A DNA stretch of 64,000 bases, taken from contig NZ_CBTJ020000033.1 of NCBI RefSeq assembly GCF_001051235.1, positions 1 to 64,000 on the forward strand, given 5' to 3'. Origin of the DNA: Candidatus Competibacter denitrificans Run_A_D11. GTDB taxonomy: Bacteria; Pseudomonadota; Gammaproteobacteria; Competibacterales; Competibacteraceae. Every line of letters begins with the position of its first letter. Position 1 is the first letter of the stretch. The notes under the pieces were generated by a model. It did no database searches. It was not told the origin of the DNA and saw nothing but the letters and a program-made list of their open reading frames with translations. Shown in pieces: positions 57,001-64,000 of this stretch. The position numbers and the translations under genes were made by a program.

Positions 57001-57430
57001 GCTGATCCAGCTCATTAAAGCGCTTTCGGGCATCGCCCAGATCGACTTGGGCTTGCGTCAGGCGCTTGGTTAAATCATCCGTGGATAGCGTCGGTTGAAG
57101 TGCCGGCAAAGGCTTATCAAGCGAGCCTTCTTGTAGGCGGGCGGTCTGTGCGGGCGCGGCCTGCAATTGCCGTTGGTAATTTTCTGCGGTGTCAGCATAG
57201 GTTTTGGCCGCCTCTAACTGGCTGATAGCCTGCTGGTAGAGTTCCTTGGCCTGTGTGCGCTCGCTCTCTGGCAAATCACGCAGAGTAGCGAGGGTATCGA
57301 GCTTAGAGCGTACTTGCTCAAGAGTGACAAGGGCCGGCGTTGAGCTGACCGGTGGCGTCGCCGCATCGCTACTGAACGCGCTAGCCAACGCCAACGCAAT
57401 GAAAAACAGCCCTGCCGATAAGCGGGACAT
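54011..57430 (-). CDS. MscK/KefA-type mechanosensitive channel
   Basis: A 1139-residue large MscS-family channel, the size of E. coli MscK (1120). A signal peptide (1-23) is followed by a periplasmic coiled-coil region (~30-460, Gln/Ala/Leu-rich). About eight membrane helices follow (~505-880). The MscS core has the pore-lining and conserved segment GVGLGFGLQEIFANFVSGLI, then LLERPIRVGDTVTLGDQSGT and RIHIRATTLVDWDRKEIIVP. Such channels release solutes on hypo-osmotic shock, fitting the osmoregulated glucan genes nearby. Could be MscM (YjeP/YbiO-like) rather than MscK. Confidence 0.93.
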   Translation of the reverse strand: MSRLSAGLFFIALALASAFSSDAATPPVSSTPALVTLEQVRSKLDTLATLRDLPESERTQAKELYQQAISQLEAAKTYADTAENYQRQLQAAPAQTARLQEGSLDKPLPALQPTLSTDDLTKRLTQAQVDLGDARKRFNELDQQLATQQARPKSITVELNDYKERAADLEAKLQAVSLPATTPLLADARRLALVSQRQALVQEMVMLEQEQLSYDVRLALLNAQRAAATQEIARTQAQIQQLQTMLNERRRSETAAVVQQTTQATEDAAAKPAAIRDAAQENAAISQKLKEVVQHGNEISDRQAQFDRRLADLTERVGGIKQQLGIAGFSDAIGPVLLQERRNLPDVRQYLRNASERQQQIVQARLDQYQATERLRRVRSVEEELKQLTASAETGWSDAQRDAIQVELRTLLADRQQLLEKLAAGYANLISQLVAADDSQRKLSDQAGQYGALLDRYLLWVRSSSPLNIEWLQGLGRALEWSLTPTHWWEAGKNALQSAQNQPLPLALAALALLGFFYYRRRFILLLATGVDAIGDVRNDSFWLTIRALGVTGLLALPWPWLLAWLGWLSRGNAETDFARGLSQGLIAGAFVTLTCTFLRQLCRPQGVAIAHFGWNESGCRFLRRHLGWFLWIGPPSVIITALCDAQPEALYGDTLGRAAFCIGTLALAALLWRVLHPGRRLLAELMARRAGVAWRLRHLWYPLIVGQYLLMVGQALAGYYYTAFQLRERLALTAWLLLGALLLVNLLLRWLNVSQRRLAFQRALSKREAQLTARAKETAAPSGEAAPEVLEIPAVDLTSVGEQTRGLINLLVFVGLGFGLWQIWADLIPAFSILNEITLWHQTLQTAGGAQIADITLGNILVAVALLLLMGFCARNLPGVLELVVLERLAVDSGTRNAIITISRYLIVAVGLAAALDIVGIGWGQVQWLVAALGVGLGFGLQEIFANFVSGLILLLERPIRVGDTVTLGDQSGTVARIHIRATTLVDWDRKEIIVPNKTFITHALINWTRNDSITRVVVPVGVAYDSDPIQVHDLLLKLAATHPLVLNEPAPAVLFLKFGESALEFEVRVFVRELANRLALTHDLHNRIIAVLREHHIEIPFPQREVHLHGWPSRSRATEPPAAEPQPLSVPMQLDQP

Positions 57431-57485
57431 GATCAGGAAGCGGCGCGGACTTGTGCCAAAATTGGCCTGCGATTCAACAAACCGA

Positions 57486-58442
57486 TCAGGCGGCAGTTTT
57501 GGTTTTGGGCCACACCGTTCCCACCGCCTTGACCGCCAGCAAGACCAGACCGCCCGCGAGGATTCCTACCACAATATTCACCAGGGATGGGGTCATAGCC
57601 GCCAACACCCCGCCGATACCCGATACGCCGTGCGCCAACTCGGTAGCACCATGCACCACCTCGTGCGCGTGGGGCAGACCATGCACTAGAATTCCGCCAC
57701 CCACCAAAAACATGGCCGCTGTACCGATCACCGATAGCGATTTCATCAGGTAAGGCGCAAACCATAAAATCCCGCGACCCAAGGCTCGCTTGAAGCCGCC
57801 CCAAGCCGTCGCTGCGCTCTCCTTCACCAGATGCAATCCGGCATCATCTAACTTCACGATACCGGCCACCACGCCGTACACGCCAACAGTCATTAAGATC
57901 GCGATGCCGATAATGACCGCGACCTGGGTAAGGAACGCCGCATTTTGCACAGTGCCCAGTGCGATGACGATAATTTCCGCAGATAAAATGAAATCGGTGC
58001 GGATCGCACCGCGAATTTTTTCCCGCTCGAAGGCTTCCATATCGACATTGGGATCGCTGATCGCCTGTACGGTCGCAACGTGGGCCGCTTCCTCTTGGTG
58101 GTGGTCGGCGAAAAATTTGTGGGCCAACTTTTCAAACCCTTCAAAGCATAAAAAAGCGCCGCCCACCATCAGCAGCGGGGTAACCGCCCAAGGGGCCACG
58201 GCACTGATCAGGAGCGCCGCTGGCACGAGGATCAGCTTGTTTTTCATCGACCCTTTAGCGACCGCCCAGACCACCGGCAGTTCCCGTTCCGCGCGTACCC
58301 CTGAAACTTGCTCGGCGTTCAGCGCCAGATCGTCACCCAAGACCCCAGCGGTCTTTTTGGCCGCCACCTTGGTCATCAGCGCCACATCATCCAGCACGGT
58401 GGCAATATCGTCGATTAAGGCCAAAAGGCTGCTACCGGCCAT
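57486..58442 (-). CDS. DUF808 family membrane protein (YedI-like)
   Basis: A 318-residue inner-membrane protein. [40 protein letters not shown] and [17 protein letters not shown] are the DUF808 signature; several membrane segments and a Gly-rich C-terminal helix follow. Function unknown. It lies 55 bases upstream of the mscK-like gene on the same strand and may be co-transcribed. Confidence 0.93.
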   Translation of the reverse strand: MAGSSLLALIDDIATVLDDVALMTKVAAKKTAGVLGDDLALNAEQVSGVRAERELPVVWAVAKGSMKNKLILVPAALLISAVAPWAVTPLLMVGGAFLCFEGFEKLAHKFFADHHQEEAAHVATVQAISDPNVDMEAFEREKIRGAIRTDFILSAEIIVIALGTVQNAAFLTQVAVIIGIAILMTVGVYGVVAGIVKLDDAGLHLVKESAATAWGGFKRALGRGILWFAPYLMKSLSVIGTAAMFLVGGGILVHGLPHAHEVVHGATELAHGVSGIGGVLAAMTPSLVNIVVGILAGGLVLLAVKAVGTVWPKTKTAA

Positions 58443-58703
58443 ACGGTCACTCCCTGGGTTAAGTGGGCGATAAAGTTCATAAAGGTGTTAGCACAAGGCA
58501 GGATGATAGCCCGGAGACGCCCCAAATCGAAGCGTTCAGCAGTTTTCTACCCGATAGACGGTTGCTACCGCGTTTCAAAACGAAGGCCCTTGATCGACGG
58601 CTCGCACCCGCGTAGTGCCCTGATCCCCAGCGGACGACCGCAAACGGTTCGAGCGCTATACTCTTTCCTTCCACCATAACAGTAGCGGGTTGCGAGGGCG
58701 ATC

Positions 58704-60281
58704 ATGATACGACGGGAGTTTTTGGTAGGGTTGTTGCGGGCGGCCGCGTGCGGGTTGTTGCCGATGAGCACGCTTGGTGAGTCATTCCCTGGCGCCAACA
58801 CCCCAAGAACGGATGGCCAGCCCTTCAGCAAAGCTTGGCTGCGCGAAACGGCGCAACGTCTCGCGCAACAGCCCTACACTCAACCGACCGATGCCCGCCC
58901 ACCGTGGCTGGCGGCCATGTCCTGGGACGACTATCAAGCTCTCAACAACTTCCGCATCGACCAATCCCTATGGGCGGGAGGAGAACTGCCGTTCCAGGCG
59001 CGGTTCTTCCATCTGGGGTTATATTTCCACTACCCGGTCAAGATTTTTGAAGTCGCCAATGGCCTGGCATCACCGGTCATGTTCTCGCCAAACCTGTTCA
59101 AGTACGGCCCGCGCGTTAAGGATAAAATTCCAGAGCAAATTGGCGATCTCGGTTTTGCCGGTTTCCGGGTCAACAGCCGCGCCGACTGGGATCGGGATAT
59201 GTTTTCGTTTTTAGGGGCCAGTTACTTCCGGGCGGTCGGCGCCAGCAAGCAATACGGTCTCTCAGCCCGTGGCCTGGCTATCGACACCGGCATGGAGCGC
59301 CCAGAGGAATTTCCCGCCTTTCGCGCATTTTGGCTGGAGCGCCCGCCCGCCGACAGCATGGCTTTAACCCTCCATGCGCTGCTCGACAGCCCCAGCATCA
59401 CCGGCGCTTACAGCTTCGTGGTGACCCCTGGCGACATCACGGTGATGGAGGTGGAAAGCCACCTATTCCCGCGCCGTGCTATCGAACGCATCGGTATCGC
59501 GCCCATGACCTCAATGTTCCAGTGTGGCGAAAACGACCGGCGCATCGCCGACGATTACCGGCCGGAAATCCACGATTCCGATGGACTGGCGCTGTGGACG
59601 GGTACCGGCGAATGGATCTGGCGACCGATTCTCAACCCGCACTATATCCGCGTGAACTCCTTTGGCGACGAAAACCCGCGCGGCTTTGGGCTATTGCAGC
59701 GCGACCGCGATTTCAATCACTATCAGGATGATGGCGCCTTCTACAATAAGCGCCCATCCCTTTGGGTGGAGCCGCTCGGTCACTGGGGAAGCGGCGCGGT
59801 GCAGTTGGTGGAACTGCCCACCGCTGACGAAACACTCGATAATATCGTGGCCTATTGGAATCCGGCCGAACCGGTGCGGCCGGGGCAGACGTTGGGATTC
59901 AACTACCGCCTGTATTGGGGCGCGCAACCACCATTTCAGCCGTCCGTCGCCACCGTGCTGGCCACTCGCACTGGCATGGGCGGTGTCCCCGGCCAACGCC
60001 CCAGCGAGCCGATGCGAAAATTTGTGATCGATTTCCAGGGTGGTACGCTGGCCCGCTTACCGGCAACGGCCAAAGTGGAGGCCGTGGTCAATGCCTCACG
60101 CGGCGAGATCCGAGATGTGGTCGCGCTCAAGCTGAAGGAGTCGGAGTTGTGGCGCTGCCATTTTGATCTCAACGCGAAGGGTTCTGCGCCGGTGGATTTG
60201 CGGTGCTTCCTGCGGGATGCCAGTGGCGCACTCAGCGAAACCTGGCTCTACCAATGGTCGCCACCGCCCGCAGCAGGCTGA
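58704..60281 (+). CDS. opgD: Periplasmic glucan biosynthesis protein OpgD (MdoD), Tat-exported
   Basis: A 525-residue OpgG/OpgD family protein. The N-terminus MIRREFLVGLLRAAACG is a twin-arginine signal, as in E. coli OpgD. Family segments are present throughout: IGDLGFAGFRVNSRADWD, FLGASYFRAVGASKQYGLSA, FPAFRAFWLERP, NGEWIWRP-like TGEWIWRPILNP, RGFGLLQRDRDF and SETWLYQWSPPP. OpgD is a paralogue of OpgG thought to act on glucan structure or chain-length control. GAGGG precedes the ATG. It is 54 kb from opgGH, with mscK- and DUF808-type genes nearby. Confidence 0.93.
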   Translation: MIRREFLVGLLRAAACGLLPMSTLGESFPGANTPRTDGQPFSKAWLRETAQRLAQQPYTQPTDARPPWLAAMSWDDYQALNNFRIDQSLWAGGELPFQARFFHLGLYFHYPVKIFEVANGLASPVMFSPNLFKYGPRVKDKIPEQIGDLGFAGFRVNSRADWDRDMFSFLGASYFRAVGASKQYGLSARGLAIDTGMERPEEFPAFRAFWLERPPADSMALTLHALLDSPSITGAYSFVVTPGDITVMEVESHLFPRRAIERIGIAPMTSMFQCGENDRRIADDYRPEIHDSDGLALWTGTGEWIWRPILNPHYIRVNSFGDENPRGFGLLQRDRDFNHYQDDGAFYNKRPSLWVEPLGHWGSGAVQLVELPTADETLDNIVAYWNPAEPVRPGQTLGFNYRLYWGAQPPFQPSVATVLATRTGMGGVPGQRPSEPMRKFVIDFQGGTLARLPATAKVEAVVNASRGEIRDVVALKLKESELWRCHFDLNAKGSAPVDLRCFLRDASGALSETWLYQWSPPPAAG

Positions 60282-60466
60282 GCAGTCGAGACGCTTGTAC
60301 GATAAAACGCCTTGGCTCGGCTCGTCCGAGCCAGCCGCCCGGATAAAGGCTCATTGAGTTACCATCCATCTTGACCATAATAGTAGGGATCTCACACGCC
60401 TGCTTTGTGGCATGATTTTCTTTGGTCATCACTGCCGCGAATACCCCAACCCAACGAGTCAAGACC

Positions 60467-61528
60467 ATGCTCCGGCTGCTGCAATCATTGTTTTCAACGA
60501 CGCCCAATTATCCAGGAAAATTTGATGCGGCGCTCATCCGGGGTGCCATCGAACGGGTCGTGGGCGGCACCGATCCACGATTGCGGATGGCAACCCAATA
60601 TCAAAAAAAACTTTGGCCCGCCGTTGAACGGTCAATCGATTACGTCAATGGGTTGGTGGATTCGCTGCCGCCGCCGGTTGAAATTGGTGGCTGCCGGTTC
60701 ACCACCGATCCCCGCTTACGGGCACTGTTCGCCTCGTCGCAGCACCTGCAAGAAATCTTAAGTTTTGGCAAAGAGCTGCATCAGTATCGCCAGCGCATCG
60801 GTGGAGGCTTACCCACCGATTTGTACGCCCTCCTCCGCACGGAACGAACCGAAAAAATCATTCTTGGAGTTGCCTTGGAAGGCAATATCATCCGCCGCGA
60901 TGTCCCGCAAATCACCATCAACTTTCACAACCACAGCGTCGCTTTCCCAGCCGGTAGCGAAACCAAAACCCGGCGCGAAATCAAAAAACGCGCCTTCGAC
61001 CATCTCATCGAAACCGCATTGGCATATCTGGTCGCCGTTCGTAACAAAAAACAGGATCTGGAACATCAACAACGCCAACTGTTCCAGAAGAAAACCAAAC
61101 TGCTCAAAGGCGCAAGCGTCGGTCTTGAGCCTTTACTTGATCCGCAGGCCACCGCCATGGCCACGCCCGCCGCCATCGACCGCCGGCTCCGTGAAATTGA
61201 AACCGAGCTGAACCGGCTGCGGGCCGATTCGGCGACCCTGGACCACCACCTTGCCAAAGTAGCAGCGACCTTGCGCGAACCGGAAAAGCATCTGCGCCTG
61301 GATCGGGTCACGCTGGCCTTGGATCACATGAACATCAAGATCGATAAAGAAGCCGCCAACGCAGCCAATACGATCACCTTCGATGAAATCATGTTGGGAC
61401 AAAATCGTCGGATCACCGTGTTACCGATCCATTTTCCAAGCAACGAACTCTTACCAGAGCAGGATTTTTTTGCCGAAGCCAATCGGTTGCTGTATGCGGG
61501 CGCTCAGCCCAAGTTGACGACGATTTAA
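60467..61528 (+). CDS. Unrecognised 353-residue cytosolic protein downstream of opgD
   Basis: I do not recognise this protein. It has no signal peptide or membrane segment. Residues ~1-190 are mixed alpha/beta ([52 protein letters not shown]). Residues ~190-290 are strongly helical and charged with a likely coiled coil ([20 protein letters not shown] and [20 protein letters not shown]). The C-terminal part contains [27 protein letters not shown] and [16 protein letters not shown]. The ATG chosen follows an in-frame upstream TTG that is less likely. It is co-directional with opgD, 185 bases downstream. Confidence 0.8.
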   Translation: MLRLLQSLFSTTPNYPGKFDAALIRGAIERVVGGTDPRLRMATQYQKKLWPAVERSIDYVNGLVDSLPPPVEIGGCRFTTDPRLRALFASSQHLQEILSFGKELHQYRQRIGGGLPTDLYALLRTERTEKIILGVALEGNIIRRDVPQITINFHNHSVAFPAGSETKTRREIKKRAFDHLIETALAYLVAVRNKKQDLEHQQRQLFQKKTKLLKGASVGLEPLLDPQATAMATPAAIDRRLREIETELNRLRADSATLDHHLAKVAATLREPEKHLRLDRVTLALDHMNIKIDKEAANAANTITFDEIMLGQNRRITVLPIHFPSNELLPEQDFFAEANRLLYAGAQPKLTTI

Positions 61529-62184
61529 CCCGACGCTAACCGGTGTGCCTGACGAGTGGTCTCCGGTAGGCGGTAGCGGGTGCAGCAGCCCATCACGTAG
61601 CCGATAGCCGTTTCCAGACTCACGCGGTGGCCGGACGAAACATACAGCGGCTTGACCCCTGACCGGGTACGCACTATCGCGCCGATCACCTCTTGGTGTG
61701 CCCGCAGCGGCGACCACTGCCCTCGCTGATGGGCTGGTTCTACCCCGGTCCCGTACAGGCGAGTCTTGCCAACGCCAATGCTGGGCACATCCATCAGCAA
61801 GCCCAGATGGCTGGCGATGCCGAACCGGCGCGGGTGAGCGATGCCTTGTCCGTCGCACAGTAGCAGATCGGGCGGCTCACACAGTTGTGTCAGGGCATCA
61901 AGAACAGCCGGTAATTCCCGAAACGACAGCAGGCCGGGGACATAGGGAAATTCGGTCGGTCGGCGGGCGATGGTGGTTTCCAATAACTCCAGCCCCGGAT
62001 AGGCCAGCACGGCCACTGCTGCCCGAGTCACGGTCCCGTCCGCTTCAAAACCGACATCCACGCCTGCCACCCGCCGCACTGTGCCTAGCCGGTCGGCCAG
62101 AATCACCCGCCCCCGTAACGCTTGTTGCAAGGCGATGGCTTCAGCCGGTGTGACGTTCCAAGAATGGGTCAAGCTCGCTTTCAT
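61525..62184 (-). CDS. nfi: Deoxyinosine 3'-endonuclease (endonuclease V)
   Basis: A 219-residue endonuclease V that nicks DNA next to deaminated adenine (hypoxanthine). [20 protein letters not shown] holds a catalytic Asp, [20 protein letters not shown] the conserved PYxPGxLxFRE box, [20 protein letters not shown] the second Asp and SIGVGKTRL the conserved Lys. The length matches E. coli Nfi (223). A 31-codon upstream extension was rejected. It overlaps the stop of the convergent unknown gene by four bases. Confidence 0.96.
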   Translation of the reverse strand: MKASLTHSWNVTPAEAIALQQALRGRVILADRLGTVRRVAGVDVGFEADGTVTRAAVAVLAYPGLELLETTIARRPTEFPYVPGLLSFRELPAVLDALTQLCEPPDLLLCDGQGIAHPRRFGIASHLGLLMDVPSIGVGKTRLYGTGVEPAHQRGQWSPLRAHQEVIGAIVRTRSGVKPLYVSSGHRVSLETAIGYVMGCCTRYRLPETTRQAHRLASG

Positions 62185-62477
62185 AGGGAATTCACCGCCA
62201 ACCAGCGCAATCGCGCGCCATAGCGCGCCCCGTGCGGCCAAGTTGCAAGAACAGCAAAGCACCGAGCACCATATCAAGCTAAACCATCAGAAAAACAACG
62301 ACGACATAAGCGGTCATGGCATCAGAAAAACTCGGAGCCTCGAAAAAAGCATCGGGCCGTGATCGCTGCACGATTCGGTTTTCACAAACCTGTCACCAGC
62401 CCGGGCGGGACATGCTCACCCGCTTTGGCATAGAATGGCGGCCCTTTCAGCCACCCTGATCCTAACAGGATTCCATC

Positions 62478-63350
62478 ATGCGGCAACTCAAACTCGGCAT
62501 TCCCAAAGGCAGCCTGGAAGCGTCCACCATCGCCCTGTTCGGCCAAGCCGGCTGGACCATCAGCCCCCATAGCCGCAACTATTTCCCCACGATCAACGAT
62601 CCAGAAATCAGTTGTGCGCTGGTGCGGTCCCAGGAAATGGCGCCCTACATCGCCAATGGCACTCTCGACGCGGGACTGACCGGCTTGGACTGGATTTTAG
62701 AAACGCGGGCCGATGTCGCGGAAATCGCTGAGTTGAGCTACGCGAAAAGCTCGGATCAACCCGCCCGCTGGGTCTTGATCGTCAAGGGCGACTCACCGAT
62801 TTGCTCGCCAGAGGATTTGGCTGGCAAGCGCATTGCCACCGAACTGGTGGGCTTTACCCAACGCTACCTGGCCGAACGCGGCATCACGGCGACGGTTGAA
62901 TTTTCCTGGGGCGCCACTGAGGCCAAAGTCGTCGAAGGGCTAGTCGATGCCGCCGTCGAAATCACTGAAACGGGGAGCACTATCCGCGCTCACGGATTGC
63001 GCATCGTCTGCGATCTGCTGCACACCACCACTCGCCTGATCGCCAACCCCACCGCGCTGGCAGATCCGTGGAAAAAAGCCAAGATCGAGCAAATCGCCCT
63101 GCTCACGCGCGCCGCGCTGGCTGCGCGCAATAAAGTCGCACTCAAAATGAACGTCCCGGCGGCGCAACTGGATCAGGTCGTGCAACTGCTCCCCAGCCTA
63201 CACGCACCCACCGTCAGTCATCTCTACGACCGTGACTGGCTGGCTCTGGAAACCGTGGTGGATGGTGGTTTGGTGCGTGATCTCCTCCCCCGGCTCATTG
63301 CCGCCGGTGCCCAGGGTATTCTTGAGTACGAACTCAAAAAGATGGTCTAA
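62478..63350 (+). CDS. hisG: ATP phosphoribosyltransferase (long form)
   Basis: A 290-residue HisG, first enzyme of histidine synthesis. KLGIPKGSLEASTIALFGQA, LDAGLTGLDWILE, KRIATELVGFTQRYLAERGI and AAVEITETGSTIRAHGLRIV (PRPP loop) form the catalytic domains. The C-terminal ~75 residues (KVALKMNVPAAQLDQVVQLL, SPTVSHLYDR-like APTVSHLYDRDWLALE) form the ACT-like regulatory domain, so no HisZ is needed. The sequence style resembles HisG from Geobacter or Planctomycetes more than E. coli. It stands alone, without other his genes beside it. Confidence 0.96.
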   Translation: MRQLKLGIPKGSLEASTIALFGQAGWTISPHSRNYFPTINDPEISCALVRSQEMAPYIANGTLDAGLTGLDWILETRADVAEIAELSYAKSSDQPARWVLIVKGDSPICSPEDLAGKRIATELVGFTQRYLAERGITATVEFSWGATEAKVVEGLVDAAVEITETGSTIRAHGLRIVCDLLHTTTRLIANPTALADPWKKAKIEQIALLTRAALAARNKVALKMNVPAAQLDQVVQLLPSLHAPTVSHLYDRDWLALETVVDGGLVRDLLPRLIAAGAQGILEYELKKMV

Positions 63351-63548
63351 CCCTTTACCGCCACCCAATTTCGGGACAGCGGAACTAGTTGCCTATACTG
63401 ACAATTTACTACCAACCTTGCGGCTATGCGTTGCTTGAGTCGCCAAAATATCGTTAAACTCTACCGAGTAATACCCGCCGCCGTTCGCTAGACTTGCCTC
63501 ACGGACCAATCTTAATCCCCATCCGCTTTCCCCTTTGCTGGAGCCCTT

Positions 63549-63986
63549 ATGGCCTTGGAACACACCCTTTCCATTATCAAACCCGATGCGGTTGCCCGTA
63601 ACATCATCGGCAAGATTTACAACCGCTTCGAAGAGGGCGGCCTACAAATCGTTGCCGCCAAGATGCTTCGCTTAACGCACGAACAGGCCGAAGTCTTTTA
63701 TGCTGTGCATCGTGAACGGCCGTTTTATCCTGAATTGATCGATTACATGACCTCCGGCCCGGTCATGGTACAGGTGTTGGAAGGTGAAGATGCTATCGCC
63801 AAGCATCGTGAAATCATGGGTGCTACCGATCCCAAGAAAGCAGATCCCGGCACCATCCGAGCTGATTTTGCCGAAAGCGTGACGAAAAATGCGGTACACG
63901 GCTCCGATGCCACTGAAACCGCCGCGCACGAAATCGCTTTTTTTTTCGGCCAGTTTGACCTGTGTCCTCACACTGACTCCGTTTGA
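63549..63986 (+). CDS. ndk: Nucleoside diphosphate kinase
   Basis: A 145-residue NDK that balances nucleoside triphosphate pools through a phosphohistidine. [60 protein letters not shown] (catalytic His in NAVHGSD) and the C-terminal [10 protein letters not shown] are canonical. It ends 14 bases before the window edge and is complete. Confidence 0.99.
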   Translation: MALEHTLSIIKPDAVARNIIGKIYNRFEEGGLQIVAAKMLRLTHEQAEVFYAVHRERPFYPELIDYMTSGPVMVQVLEGEDAIAKHREIMGATDPKKADPGTIRADFAESVTKNAVHGSDATETAAHEIAFFFGQFDLCPHTDSV

Positions 63987-64000
63987 ATATAAAGCGTCCA

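Overview
The window looks like chromosomal DNA of a GC-rich gammaproteobacterium. The evidence is gene order: accB-accC-prmA-dusB-fis, glnE-ilvE followed by envelope glycosyltransferase-type genes, trpG-trpD-trpC-osmC-speD-coq7, rplM-rpsI, and the block fau-6S RNA-zapA-zapB-like next to ygfB-pepP-ubiH-ubiI. The order resembles Pseudomonas-type genomes, but several genes usual in those blocks are absent (aroQ before accB, crp/vfr after trpC, purH after fis). I would place it among environmental Gammaproteobacteria and cannot name a genus. No insertion sequence, prophage or CRISPR array was seen. Nearly all the DNA is housekeeping; only the first ~350 bases are strikingly AT-rich.

Layout. 1-9 kb is an envelope-glucan region: an AT-rich acyltransferase (cut by the window edge) divergent from opgG, a small unknown gene and opgH, then a DUF4124 protein and a large exported discoidin/glycoside-hydrolase-like protein. 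9-15.3 kb, minus strand: glnE, ilvE, a CHCC zinc-finger protein, an ELM1-family protein and a GT4 glycosyltransferase. 15.3-18.5 kb: a YdgA-family protein, then a stress-type group of an Ala/Lys repeat lipoprotein, a GlsB-like membrane protein and a LEA-like coiled-coil protein. 18.5-20.7 kb: groES-groEL with a CIRCE operator and both sigma70- and sigma32-type promoters. 20.8-31.5 kb: cutA-dsbD, a large HD-GYP sensor, accB-accC-prmA-dusB-fis and a HAD phosphatase. 31.6-36.4 kb: trpGDC, osmC, speD, coq7 and a 2Fe-2S ferredoxin.

36.4-36.9 kb is the most unusual part. It is a noncoding, GC-rich stretch with several exact complementary arms and a compact 3' hairpin with GA/GA internal loops. It resembles HEARO (IscB-type omega) RNA, without any nuclease gene, just upstream of the rplM promoter. 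36.9-44.7 kb: rplM-rpsI, tRNA-Gln, two paralogous porins with matching promoters and terminators, rpiA/ilvA divergent, and ada-alkB behind a candidate Ada box. 44.8-53.4 kb: EVE-domain gene, fau, 6S RNA, zapA and a ZapB-like gene, then ygfB, pepP, ubiH, ubiI, a Rieske protein and an ABC-2 transporter. 53.5-64 kb: yqhA, an MscK-like channel, a DUF808 gene, opgD with a Tat-type signal, an unrecognised gene, endonuclease V, a lone hisG and ndk.

Together the genes cover envelope glucan synthesis and osmotic adaptation (opgG/H/D, mscK, yqhA, the LEA-like group), ubiquinone synthesis (coq7, ubiH, ubiI), amino-acid synthesis, DNA repair (ada, alkB, nfi) and proteostasis. Starts were moved from the longest reading frame wherever a ribosome binding site or family alignment supported a later codon.
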